NCBI GenBank assembly: GCA_019118545.1
Contig: DWYT01000125.1
Span: 1 to 36,946 of the forward strand
Length of the DNA: 36,946 bases
Origin: Candidatus Mediterraneibacter merdavium
GTDB lineage: Bacteria; Bacillota; Clostridia; Lachnospirales; Lachnospiraceae
Reading direction: 5' to 3'
Made by a program: the position numbers and the translations under genes. Position 1 is the first letter of the stretch. Every line of letters begins with the position of its first letter. This document shows positions 16,060-24,285 of the stretch, in pieces. The notes below the pieces were generated by a model, which saw only the letters and a program-made list of their open reading frames with translations, was not told the origin of the DNA and made no database searches.

Positions 16060-17619
16060 TTACAGTATACTCATATTTTCTTTCAAAATCAACAGTTTAT
16101 CCCCCGGTCTGACATTTTCGCTGTCCAGTCCGTTGATCTCTTTGATCCCGTCTATGGTCGTCATATACTGCTTGGCAAGACTCCACATATCCTCCCCGCC
16201 GCGCACGATGTGGCCCACAATTCCCGGCCGTTTTGACAATGCCTCCATATCGAGAGGTTTCGTCTCCGCCTTGGTGATCACATTTACCGGAACCATTCTC
16301 CTTAAGAAGACGTCAAAGGCCAGCACTGCCTTGACTTCCACTGCCTCACTGCCCGCAAGCGTCACCGCAAGCTGTTCCACATGGCTTGACAGGCTGCTCT
16401 GCGTCCCTTCCGGCATATCGGGATACTCGATCAGATAGGAAAACGGTAAAATTCCCTGCCAGCTTCCATAAGGCTCCGTATCATCCCCTCTCACATACAA
16501 AAATGACAGGTGCAGTATACCCTCCACTTTGATTCCCTCCTGCGTGTGCTGTTCGCTCTCCATCTGGATATTGCCCTGACTGTGGATAATCTGGAGCACA
16601 TCCTCCTTAAGCTCTGGCAGGGCGAGACGCTCGGATAATTTACATCTGGACTGGTTCTGCATCAGAAGCTCTTCAAATACCGTATCCTGAGTGTCAAAAG
16701 AGCACTCCTGTTCCAGCGAGTACATATCCCTTAATATTTCTGTGTCCTCTTCCTCATAAATATTCATCCTCAGCACAAGCGTGGCCTCAATTCCTATGAT
16801 CCTCATCTCCCCGTCCTCGTCAAGACGGACATCGGACAGCGTATCCTCAAGGGAATGTCTGATATGGTGGAACATGCCTTCCGTCACGCCGTCGCACGGG
16901 ATTCTTCCCTCATATGGAACGCTCTGCTCGATCCAGTCCGTTTTCTCCTCCGCAGAGAGATACATACAGAACACAAGGAGTTCTCCCCGGATGAGGATCT
17001 CATCCTGCCCCAGCCGGATATCCATTTTCCTGCTCACGATGTCCGCTGACAGCATCTGGCCGATGCTCTCTTTTGTTCCCGGCAGAACAATCTCTTCTTT
17101 AATACGGTATGTATCCTTTTTAGAAACCGCCAGCTTTAACAGGTTCATCTTCTCCATCTTCCGGTAGACCGGAATATCGCTCTCCACATCCACTGTCAGC
17201 TCCTCGTCCCGCAGGCTCTCCCTTCCAAGCTCCAGCTCTGTCATAATGCGCAGGCTTAGTTTTCTTGAATGTACCACGGATCCGGTGAATTCTGTGCGCA
17301 TATTTCTGATAAAAAACGTCTCATTTCCGTCATTTTCCGCGTACACCATCTCTTCAAAGGGCAGCTTCCCCTCCAGAACCGCAGGCTTTGGATCCCCGGA
17401 GGCTGTCATATAAAGGATGCGGAAGTAGACTTTTCCCGTAACCTTCACATAGTTCTCCACCGGACGGACGTCCTCCGGCCTGCACTCCGCGCTTCCCTGT
17501 ATGATCCGCTGTACGTCGTCCTTCTGGTCCGGGACATTATAATCTTCATCCAGATAGAACTGGTCGAAGATGCTTTTTCCCTCCTGCGTGTAATGGATTG
17601 GTTTTCTTATCAGCTCCAT
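16060..17619 (-). CDS. sipL: SipL-like spore coat morphogenetic protein (SPOCS domains and LysM)
   Basis: The 519-residue protein has three SPOCS (DUF3794) domains at about residues 30-150, 165-290 and 310-440, and a C-terminal LysM domain (466-519) containing HIVRGGEDMWSLAKQY and NVRPGDKLLI. This layout and length match SipL of Clostridioides difficile, which binds the ATPase SpoIVA through its LysM domain and is needed to attach the spore coat. It should act in the mother cell. The start at 17619 has GAGGAGGAG just upstream; a TTG at 17634 in the same frame is less likely. It follows the lipoprotein gene by 11 bp and precedes ispE. The match is by domain order, so orthology is likely and not proven. 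Confidence 0.8.
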   Translation of the reverse strand: MELIRKPIHYTQEGKSIFDQFYLDEDYNVPDQKDDVQRIIQGSAECRPEDVRPVENYVKVTGKVYFRILYMTASGDPKPAVLEGKLPFEEMVYAENDGNETFFIRNMRTEFTGSVVHSRKLSLRIMTELELGRESLRDEELTVDVESDIPVYRKMEKMNLLKLAVSKKDTYRIKEEIVLPGTKESIGQMLSADIVSRKMDIRLGQDEILIRGELLVFCMYLSAEEKTDWIEQSVPYEGRIPCDGVTEGMFHHIRHSLEDTLSDVRLDEDGEMRIIGIEATLVLRMNIYEEEDTEILRDMYSLEQECSFDTQDTVFEELLMQNQSRCKLSERLALPELKEDVLQIIHSQGNIQMESEQHTQEGIKVEGILHLSFLYVRGDDTEPYGSWQGILPFSYLIEYPDMPEGTQSSLSSHVEQLAVTLAGSEAVEVKAVLAFDVFLRRMVPVNVITKAETKPLDMEALSKRPGIVGHIVRGGEDMWSLAKQYMTTIDGIKEINGLDSENVRPGDKLLILKENMSIL

Positions 17620-17630
17620 AACTCTCCTCC

Positions 17631-18086
17631 TCAATCTAACAAGACTTCTTTTTCAATATATTCAAGCTGTATGACCACATAGGGAAATGTGGCGGCGTCT
17701 TTTGTCTCCTCTCCTTTTTCAGGCCCTAACAGATTCGTATGCACATGGACGGCGTCCTCTGTCTCATACAAGGCGTTCACCTCCACACTGTACCCCGATG
17801 TGGGACGCTCCCCATATCCCTTTGCTATATAAAGGCATCCCTGATCCGCGTAAGTCAGAAAAAAAGCCTCTGTCTGCCGCCCGTCAATCTGCGCGGCAAG
17901 CTCTTTCGGGATCGTATCTTTGTCCAATACAGTAAATTCAATATCCCTTAGCTTCTGTCCGTTGCCTGTCTTGGTGACACACCCTGTCATCAGACAGAGG
18001 ATCACGAAAATAACAGCGCCTAAAAACAAGAGCCTTTGGCATCCCCCGCTCCGTTCATATTTATTTCCTGTCCATGACCGTCCCAT
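17631..18086 (-). CDS. Lipoprotein with PrcB-like C-terminal domain
   Basis: The 151-residue protein has a basic N-terminus, one hydrophobic segment (residues 19-34) and a lipobox LMTGC with Cys36, so it is likely lipid-anchored outside the membrane. The mature part has the short beta-rich layout of PrcB C-terminal domains (FFLTYADQGCLYIAKGYGERPTSGYSVEV, given here only as a region, residues about 75-105). PrcB is named from a spirochaete protease complex, and its role in Firmicutes is not known to me. It is the first gene before sipL, with 11 bp between them, and a sigma-E-like promoter lies upstream, so a role in spore formation is inferred. Confidence 0.7.
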   Translation of the reverse strand: MGRSWTGNKYERSGGCQRLLFLGAVIFVILCLMTGCVTKTGNGQKLRDIEFTVLDKDTIPKELAAQIDGRQTEAFFLTYADQGCLYIAKGYGERPTSGYSVEVNALYETEDAVHVHTNLLGPEKGEETKDAATFPYVVIQLEYIEKEVLLD

Positions 18087-18115
18087 TTCCCCTGCCAGCG
18101 AGCATTTTTCCCTAT

Positions 18116-18145
18116 AAGCATATGTCCCCCATGGCCGGATTATGC
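18116..18145 (-). promoter_or_regulatory. Sigma-E-like promoter of the lipoprotein-sipL operon
   Basis: On the minus strand GCATA (18141-18145) and CATATGCTT (18116-18124) are spaced by 16 bases. This resembles the mother-cell sigma-E consensus (ATA and CATAnnnT). SipL is known to be sigma-E dependent in C. difficile, which fits. No good sigma-A pair is seen. Confidence 0.5.
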
Positions 18146-18164
18146 AAAAAGCGTGTATTCAGCC

Positions 18165-18485
18165 GTTTCATTCAGGAACCTCTTATTGCACAACTCGAAA
18201 ACAGTCCCAATCACTAAGACATATTCCGAGAATGGGCCGGGGCGGTTGGATTCCGCTACAGGGGATAGGAAAACTAGAGGTTCTGAATCCGTCCGAAAAA
18301 CAGGACTTTCCATGGACAACTCCCTTCGGTCAGACAATTCCATGAAAAGTCCTAAGGGACGAATCCAGAACCTTAAGTTTTACTACTCCCCTTCCGAAGT
18401 CATCCTCCCGCCCGGCCCATTCCCGAAAAGTTTTCGCATTGGGTCTGTTTTCTGTTCTGTCCAATACGGAAGTCAGTAAATAAAC
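18165..18485 (+). repeat. Long hairpin repeat, copy A
   Basis: This 321-bp imperfect palindrome starts GTTTCATTCAGGAACCTC and ends with AATAAAC. From the outside inwards, AATGGGCCGGG pairs with CCGGCCCATT, GGTTCTG with CAGAACC, GTCC with GGAC, and the apical GGACTTTCCATGG with CCATGAAAAGTCC. The tip is a CC-TTC-GG triloop followed by TCAGACAAT (18330-18338). The segment TTCCGAAGTCA is in the right arm. It fills the gap between the sipL operon promoter and copy B. No reading frame in it looks like a gene. Confidence 0.85.
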
Positions 18486-18507
18486 GGCAGAAAAGCTGCA
18501 CGGGCAG

Positions 18508-18831
18508 GTTTATTCGGAAACTACATATCTGAAGAGCTTAAGAAAACGAAATACTTGAAAAAACTTTCAGAGCGGGTGAAGGAGTTGCCCGGGTGACTTC
18601 GGAAGGGAATTAGAAAAACTCAAGGTTGCGGGTATGTCCCTTAGGACTGCCGATGGAATTGTCTGACCGAAGGGAGTTGTCCATTGGCAGTCCTTGTTTA
18701 TCGGACATAGCCGGAACCTGTAGCTTTTCTTATTCCCTGTAGCGGAATCCCGGCGGCCCTCCATCCGCTCTGAATACGTTTTGCGCGCTTTCAGTTTCTG
18801 AATTCTGTAAGATAGAGTTCCTGAATTAAAC
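18508..18831 (-). repeat. Long hairpin repeat, copy B
   Basis: Read on the minus strand this 324-bp element begins GTTTAATTCAGGAACTC and ends GAATAAAC. The apical GGACTGCCAATGG pairs with CCATCGGCAGTCC with one mismatch. The tip is CC-TTC-GG followed by TCAGACAAT, and TTCCGAAGTCACC follows in the right arm. It faces copy A tail to tail across a 22-bp spacer (18486-18507) that itself contains a small CAG/CTG hairpin. It lies upstream of plsC. Confidence 0.85.
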
Positions 18832-18868
18832 GGTTGATGAAACGTGACAGAACGCGGCACGACAAGTC

Positions 18869-18897
18869 TTGTTTTTTCAGTATTTCCGCTGTATAAT
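18869..18897 (+). promoter_or_regulatory. Sigma-A-type promoter of plsC
   Basis: TTGTTT (18869-18874) and a perfect TATAAT (18892-18897) are spaced by 17 bases, 63 bp before the plsC start and 38 bp beyond the end of copy B. Confidence 0.65.
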
Positions 18898-18960
18898 TTA
18901 GTTTGCCCTTTTTCAAATGGGCATACTATAAAGATGAAAGAAAAGTTTGAGGACTGACTT

Positions 18961-19704
18961 ATGTTTCGATTTATTTGTATCGTGGTCTTTCTGATCACAT
19001 TTCTCATCGTGACCATTCCCGTACTGGCGGCGGAATGGCTCATAGGAAAATTCAATCCGAAAGCGCGGGATATGAGTTCCATGTACATTGTGCGCTGGGG
19101 ATTTCGGAGCATCTTGAAGATCACAGGTGTGCAGGTGACTGTCATCGGTGAAGAAAATGTTCCTGACGAGCCTGCGCTTTTTATCGGGAACCACAGGAGC
19201 TACTTCGATATCCTCCTGACCTACAGCCGCTGTAAAAGACCCATGGGTTATATCGCGAAGAAGGAAATGAAGCGCTATCTGACGCTGACCCTGTGGATGC
19301 GCCGCATCTACTGTCTTTTCTTAGACCGGGATGATCCTAAAGAAGGCTTAAAGACGATCCTTACAGCCGCTGAACATATCAAAAACGGCGTCTCCATCTG
19401 TGTATTCCCGGAAGGAACAAGAAATGAAGGCGAGGAACTGAGCATGATGCCGTTCAAGGACGGCGCGCTTAAGATCGCCACCAAGACCGGATGTCCGATT
19501 GTTCCCATCTCCATGAACAATACGGCGGAAATGTTCGAAAATCATTTTCCGAGGATTAAAAAGACTCACGTGATCATCGAATACGGGAAACCTATCTATC
19601 CTGATGAACTGGATAAGGATACGAAAAAGCGTATCGGAAGCCATGTAAAGGGCATCATTCAGGAGACGATCCGCAGAAACGCCGCGCTTCTTGAAGAAAA
19701 CTAA
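18961..19704 (+). CDS. plsC: 1-acyl-sn-glycerol-3-phosphate acyltransferase
   Basis: The 247-residue protein starts with a membrane segment (residues 3-25) and has the acyltransferase blocks NHRSYFD (the H-x4-D motif), FLDRDD, and FPEGTRN, followed by IVPISMNN. It transfers an acyl chain to lysophosphatidic acid at the inner face of the membrane to make phosphatidic acid. GAGGAC lies before the ATG. It has its own promoter and is followed by the alpha-glucosidase gene after 115 bp, in which a second promoter is likely. Confidence 0.92.
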   Translation: MFRFICIVVFLITFLIVTIPVLAAEWLIGKFNPKARDMSSMYIVRWGFRSILKITGVQVTVIGEENVPDEPALFIGNHRSYFDILLTYSRCKRPMGYIAKKEMKRYLTLTLWMRRIYCLFLDRDDPKEGLKTILTAAEHIKNGVSICVFPEGTRNEGEELSMMPFKDGALKIATKTGCPIVPISMNNTAEMFENHFPRIKKTHVIIEYGKPIYPDELDKDTKKRIGSHVKGIIQETIRRNAALLEEN

Positions 19705-19754
19705 GAAAGTGTTGAAAAGGAAGAGTATTGTGCAAAAAAGAGACAGGATTGTGC

Positions 19755-19783
19755 AAGACATTGACCACGGGGCATCTTATACT
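19755..19783 (+). promoter_or_regulatory. Candidate promoter of the alpha-glucosidase gene
   Basis: AAGACA (19755-19760) and TATACT (19778-19783) are spaced by 17 bases, 36 bp before the start codon at 19820. The -35 box is a moderate match (four of six). Confidence 0.45.
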
Positions 19784-19819
19784 GTCACCAAAATAACAAA
19801 CGACACAGGAGGCGGCAGT

Positions 19820-21838
19820 ATGACACGAAAATACGTTTACGGCGATCCTTTCCCCACGGAGGCGATCGTCCGCACTTTCCCGGCAGAGGACAAAGCTCCT
19901 GCATACGGGCACATCTCAACTGAAAACGGATTTACATTTACTTACACAATGGATGAGGACGATATCGTCTACGGTCTCGGCGAATCCAACAGAGGCATCA
20001 ATAAGAGAGGCTACTGCTATATCAGCGACTGCTCTGACGATCCCATTCACACAGAGGATAAGCGTTCCCTTTATGCGGCGCACAATCTGATTATCATCGC
20101 GGGCGCCCGGACTTTCGGACTGTTTTTTGACTATCCGTCGCAGATCACATTTGACATTGGATACACAAAGGCTGACACACTGACCGTATCCTGCGGGTGT
20201 GCGGATCTCAGTCTGTATGTTATCGATGGGGATCGTCCCTATGATATCGTAAAGGAATTCCGTAAAATCATCGGACGCAGCTATATCCCGCCGAAATTCG
20301 CTTTCGGATACGGACAGAGCCGTTGGGAGTATAAGACAAAAGAAGATTTCCGCAAGGTGGCGAAGAGCTATCGCAAGGCGGGCATTCCGCTGGATATGAT
20401 CTATATGGACATCGACTATATGGATTCTTATAAGGACTTCACTCTCGGCGGGCAGTTTGATGATTTTGCGGACTTTGTACAGGAGATGAAAGATCAGCAT
20501 GTCCGCCTCATCCCCATCATCGACGCGGGTGTTAAGATCGAGGACGGATATGACGTGTACGAAGAAGGTGTGAAGAACAGCTATTTCTGCAAAAGGGCAG
20601 ACGGGAGCAACTTCGTCGCCGCTGTGTGGCCGGGCGATACCCATTTCCCGGATTTCCTAAATCCCGACGCGCGCAAATGGTTCGGCGACAAATACCGTTT
20701 CCTCACGGATCAGGGAATCGAGGGTTTCTGGAACGATATGAACGAGCCGTCCATCTTCTACTCCAAAGAGGGATTAGAAGAAGCGAAAGAAATGGCTCTT
20801 AAATTCGCCGGGGCAGATCCGGCAAACTGGGACGGAAGCACCGGAGGGGAAGGCATCGGCGTATGGCAGATGGGCGATAAGCTGAGAAGCCTTGCCAACA
20901 GCCATGAAGATTACAAGCGGTTCTACCACAATGTAAACGGCAGGATGATACGCCATGACAAGGTACACAATCTGTTCGGGTTCAACATGACACGCGCCGC
21001 GGGAGAAGCGTTCGACCGGATCGATCCTGACAAAAGATTTCTCATGTTCTCCCGTTCCTCCTACGTGGGGATGCACCGCTACGGTGGAGTCTGGACAGGG
21101 GACAATATGTCATGGTGGTCCCACCTTCTTCTGAATATAAAGATGATGCCGTCACTCAATATGTGCGGCTTCCTCTACACTGGAGCTGATCTTGGGGGAT
21201 TCGGCGGAGATACGACAAGGGAACTGCTGCTTCGTTTCCTCGCGCTCGGCGTGTTCACACCTCTGATGCGCAACCACTCCGCATTAGGAACAAGGAAGCA
21301 GGAATGTTATCAGTTTGAGAATACAGAAGATTTCCGCCATGTAATCGGCGTGAGATACCGCCTCATCCCTTACATTTACAGCGAGTACATGAAGGCAGCG
21401 TTAAGCGACGATCTGTATTTCAAGCCTCTGGCATTCGTCTGGCCGGATGATAAGATGGCCCGCCGCATTGAGGATCAGCTCGTAATCGGAGACGAGATCA
21501 TGATCGCCCCGGTGTATGAGCAGAACGCGCGCGGTCGCTATGTCTATCTGCCGGAGGAAATGAAGTTCGTCAAGTTTCTCCCGGACGGCTCCCTCAGCGA
21601 GAAAGTCCTGCCGCAAGGCGTCCACTACATTGACGCAGCGCTCAATGAAGTGCCGCTCTTCATCCGCAAAGACCGCTGTATCCCGTTGGCAGGGCAGGCA
21701 GAGTATGTGGATATGATCGACACAGAACACCTGACCATGATCGGATACAAGGGCGCCAAATATGTACTGTACGATGACGACGGAGTACATAAAGACTACG
21801 ATAAGAAAGAAAATTATAAGACATTGACAATGTCATAA
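19820..21838 (+). CDS. Glycoside hydrolase family 31 alpha-glucosidase
   Basis: The 672-residue protein starts MTRKYVYGDPF; GGAGG lies seven bases upstream, while the longer frame to 19691 overlaps plsC and has no such site. The family 31 nucleophile is Asp306 in WNDMNEP and the likely acid/base is Asp428 in WTGDN. The sequence closely follows, from memory, the structurally known Ro-alphaG1 of Blautia (Ruminococcus) obeum, including Trp169 in GQSRWEY. In that enzyme Trp169 favours alpha-1,6 over alpha-1,4 linkages, so isomaltose-type oligosaccharides are the expected substrate. No signal peptide is present, so it acts in the cytoplasm on imported sugars. It ends at a strong terminator. Confidence 0.93.
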   Translation: MTRKYVYGDPFPTEAIVRTFPAEDKAPAYGHISTENGFTFTYTMDEDDIVYGLGESNRGINKRGYCYISDCSDDPIHTEDKRSLYAAHNLIIIAGARTFGLFFDYPSQITFDIGYTKADTLTVSCGCADLSLYVIDGDRPYDIVKEFRKIIGRSYIPPKFAFGYGQSRWEYKTKEDFRKVAKSYRKAGIPLDMIYMDIDYMDSYKDFTLGGQFDDFADFVQEMKDQHVRLIPIIDAGVKIEDGYDVYEEGVKNSYFCKRADGSNFVAAVWPGDTHFPDFLNPDARKWFGDKYRFLTDQGIEGFWNDMNEPSIFYSKEGLEEAKEMALKFAGADPANWDGSTGGEGIGVWQMGDKLRSLANSHEDYKRFYHNVNGRMIRHDKVHNLFGFNMTRAAGEAFDRIDPDKRFLMFSRSSYVGMHRYGGVWTGDNMSWWSHLLLNIKMMPSLNMCGFLYTGADLGGFGGDTTRELLLRFLALGVFTPLMRNHSALGTRKQECYQFENTEDFRHVIGVRYRLIPYIYSEYMKAALSDDLYFKPLAFVWPDDKMARRIEDQLVIGDEIMIAPVYEQNARGRYVYLPEEMKFVKFLPDGSLSEKVLPQGVHYIDAALNEVPLFIRKDRCIPLAGQAEYVDMIDTEHLTMIGYKGAKYVLYDDDGVHKDYDKKENYKTLTMS

Positions 21839-21876
21839 ATAGAAAAAATCCTCCGGCCGGAGGATTTTTTCTATTT
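21837..21876. terminator. Perfect 40-bp palindromic bidirectional terminator
   Basis: Two 20-bp arms meet with no spacer at GG|CC: a TCCTCC GC-rich core flanked by A and T runs. The T-runs follow the stem on both strands, so it can end transcription of the alpha-glucosidase gene (plus) and of the family 2 hydrolase gene (minus), which converge here. Confidence 0.92.
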
Positions 21877-21921
21877 ATGCTTTTTCACACTATCACCATA
21901 CGTTTACCAGATAAGGCTCTC

Positions 21922-24261
21922 TCACGCCTGTGCGGAAACGGTCAGCACATGTTCCCCCACGTACTCTCCTGAAATTTTTACACTTACTGTCTGTGCATCT
22001 TGATCCTTTTTGACATACACGATCATCCTTCCCTTATAAAGCCTGCGGCTGTCTGACGTGTAGTCTGTAACGTCATATAGATCTCCATTCTCTATCCCCC
22101 GCAAATCGCCGCCTTCCACGCAGACTGAGAGTTTGTCCGAAGCCGTTTCTACAAAATATCCGTTCTGATCCACTGCGGTTACCTCAAACTGTAAAAGTTC
22201 ATCCTCTGCACTGCCGCTTTCCCACAGTTTTACAGTGAGCCCCACCGCAACAGACGTTGTGACAGCTTCCGCCCATGTGCGTCCTTTTTCATCCACTGCG
22301 CTGATAGTTCCGGGAACAAAAGGAAGTCTCCAGCTCAAATATTCTTTTTCTCTTTTTTCCGGCTCCCCAACGCTTTCTCCGTTCAGGCAGAGATGTATTT
22401 CCCTGATATTGGTGTAACACCGGACCTCTGTCTCCTCGTCCGGTCTATAATTCCAGTTTTCACCAAATCCTCCCATCTCCGTATCATACGTTCCATATCT
22501 CCGAATCAGGATACGGGCAAAGGGCCTTTCGCTCCACAGCGCTTTGCGCCTGTAATAGCCCGGCTTTTCCCAGCCTGCCATGGTGAGAAGTCCTGCGCTG
22601 CTTCCCCGCATTGTCCACCCTAATGCCTCTCCCATATAGTCAACTCCTGTCCACAGAAATTGTCCGCATATATATGGTCTCTGCGCAGCATCATACGCTT
22701 CTTTTCCGTGATCTGTTTCACTTCCCAGAAATACCTTCCCCGGAAATTTACGGTGATGCTCTTCGTAAAGATTTTCTTTATAGTTATACCCCACGACATC
22801 CAGTCCATCAAGAAATCCAATCTGCGCGGTCAGCTCCGGAAAGGCCGCCGCCACTGTCACGGGCCGGGTGTCATCTGCCTCTTTTGCCTCCTCTAAGAGC
22901 ATGGACAGTATCTGAGGCAGCCTTTCCGCATTTGGTTTCCCCGGATTGTACTGTCTTTCCTCAGCCGGTTTATTAGCGTCATTGTTCCCGGTCATTGTTT
23001 TAAACAGGGGATGGCAATATGGATCGTTCGGATAATCCAGTTCATTTCCCACACTCCAGATAATCACACAGGGATGTGACCTGTCACGGCGGATCATTGC
23101 CTGAAGATCCTCTTTGTGCCATTGATGGAAATATTTATAATATCCCTCATGGCCCGGCGGATAGACATTGTGGCCCCTGCGCCACTTATTTTTGGGGTTT
23201 TCCCATTCATCAAAAGCTTCATCCATCACATAGAATCCCATCTCATCGCACAGTTCATACAGCTCCGGCATATGTGGATTGTGGCTCATGCGCAGGGCGT
23301 TGCATCCCATATCCTTTAGTTTCTCCAGCCTTCTTTTCCAGACTGCTTTTGTAACTGCCGCCCCAAGACAGCCTGCATCATGATGGATGCACACGCCTTT
23401 GAGCTTCTTCGGCCTCCCATTCACTGACATCCCTTTTTCCGGATCAAATTTTACTTCCCGTATTCCAACCTTTCTCGTATCCGCCGTATACCAGCCATCA
23501 TGTTCTGTCCTTATCTCAGTTTCCAAGGTATACAGGTACGGCCGGTCGTCCGACCAAAGAAACGGGTTCTGTATCAGGGCGCTTTTTTTAAGCGCCCGCT
23601 TTTCTCCTGTCCTGATCTCCATAGGTGCTGAGAGTTCCAGCACCGTTTTGCTATTTTGGCTGCGAAGCCTGCTTCTGATCTCAATATTCTGATCTTGGAT
23701 GGAGCTGTTTTCCACCTCCCACTGGACGGAAACTTCTGCCTGTGACTCTCCCGCCCATACAGTCGAGAAAAAAACTCCGTCGATCATGGTGTGCACAGGC
23801 TCCTGTATGACAAGTCCTGCCTTTCTTGTAATTCCTGCACCGGTAAACCATCTGGAATCGGATGTCTCGCTCTGGTTCACCCGCACTGATATCCCGTTTG
23901 TCTCTCCCGGCCGGACGATATCGCTGATATCCACCAAAAAAGTGGTATATCCATAAGGGTGTCCGCCCACGCAGCAGCCGTTTACCCAAATCGTGCTGTT
24001 TTTGTATATACCGTCAAAGAGAATCCCTGTCTTTTTCCCTCTGTAGTCTTCTGGCAGAAAAAAGCTGTGTCTGTACCAGCCGACGCCGCCCCTGACATAT
24101 CCTGTACCGCTAGAATAATCCCTTGAGAAGGGGTACTCCACCGACCAGTCGTGGGGCAGCTCTACGTCCCGCCAACCCGAATCGTCAAAGTCCATGCGCC
24201 ACGCGTCTTCCTCATCTCCAAGGCAAAATTTCCAATTTTTGTTTTGTAATAAATATTTCAT
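21922..24261 (-). CDS. Glycoside hydrolase family 2 enzyme (beta-galactosidase/beta-glucuronidase-like)
   Basis: The 779-residue protein has the family 2 order: an N-terminal sugar-binding jelly roll (residues 1-165, with LPHDWSVEYPF and GGVGWYRHSF), an Ig-like domain (about 170-275), the TIM barrel (about 280-580), and two further beta-sandwich domains of the DUF4982 and Ig-like type. The acid/base is Glu407 in WSVGNE and the nucleophile is probably Glu515 in FLGSETDHG. There is no signal peptide, so it acts inside the cell. The exact sugar cannot be read from sequence; with a family 43 neighbour, a plant or host oligosaccharide with beta-linked galactose, xylose or arabinose is possible. 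It is the last gene of the sugar operon, 24 bp after the binding protein. Confidence 0.85.
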   Translation of the reverse strand: MKYLLQNKNWKFCLGDEEDAWRMDFDDSGWRDVELPHDWSVEYPFSRDYSSGTGYVRGGVGWYRHSFFLPEDYRGKKTGILFDGIYKNSTIWVNGCCVGGHPYGYTTFLVDISDIVRPGETNGISVRVNQSETSDSRWFTGAGITRKAGLVIQEPVHTMIDGVFFSTVWAGESQAEVSVQWEVENSSIQDQNIEIRSRLRSQNSKTVLELSAPMEIRTGEKRALKKSALIQNPFLWSDDRPYLYTLETEIRTEHDGWYTADTRKVGIREVKFDPEKGMSVNGRPKKLKGVCIHHDAGCLGAAVTKAVWKRRLEKLKDMGCNALRMSHNPHMPELYELCDEMGFYVMDEAFDEWENPKNKWRRGHNVYPPGHEGYYKYFHQWHKEDLQAMIRRDRSHPCVIIWSVGNELDYPNDPYCHPLFKTMTGNNDANKPAEERQYNPGKPNAERLPQILSMLLEEAKEADDTRPVTVAAAFPELTAQIGFLDGLDVVGYNYKENLYEEHHRKFPGKVFLGSETDHGKEAYDAAQRPYICGQFLWTGVDYMGEALGWTMRGSSAGLLTMAGWEKPGYYRRKALWSERPFARILIRRYGTYDTEMGGFGENWNYRPDEETEVRCYTNIREIHLCLNGESVGEPEKREKEYLSWRLPFVPGTISAVDEKGRTWAEAVTTSVAVGLTVKLWESGSAEDELLQFEVTAVDQNGYFVETASDKLSVCVEGGDLRGIENGDLYDVTDYTSDSRRLYKGRMIVYVKKDQDAQTVSVKISGEYVGEHVLTVSAQA

Positions 24262-24285
24262 ATATGCCCTCTTTTTGGATGGCTT

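Noticed and set aside
18165-18831. Possible CRISPR array because of repeated similar sequences
   Set aside because: There are only two inverted long copies and no short direct repeats with regular unique spacers.
18165-18831. Possible complete insertion sequence because of terminal inverted repeats
   Set aside because: The elements are about 324 bp long with no transposase gene; they can at most be non-autonomous, and no clear target-site duplication was seen.
18567-19145. Minus-strand open frame of 192 codons
   Set aside because: It spans repeat copy B and the reverse of plsC, has no ribosome site, and its opening depends on the palindrome.
19691-19819. 43-codon N-terminal extension of the alpha-glucosidase
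   Set aside because: It overlaps the end of plsC, lacks a ribosome site, and the protein aligns with the known enzyme from the ATG at 19820.
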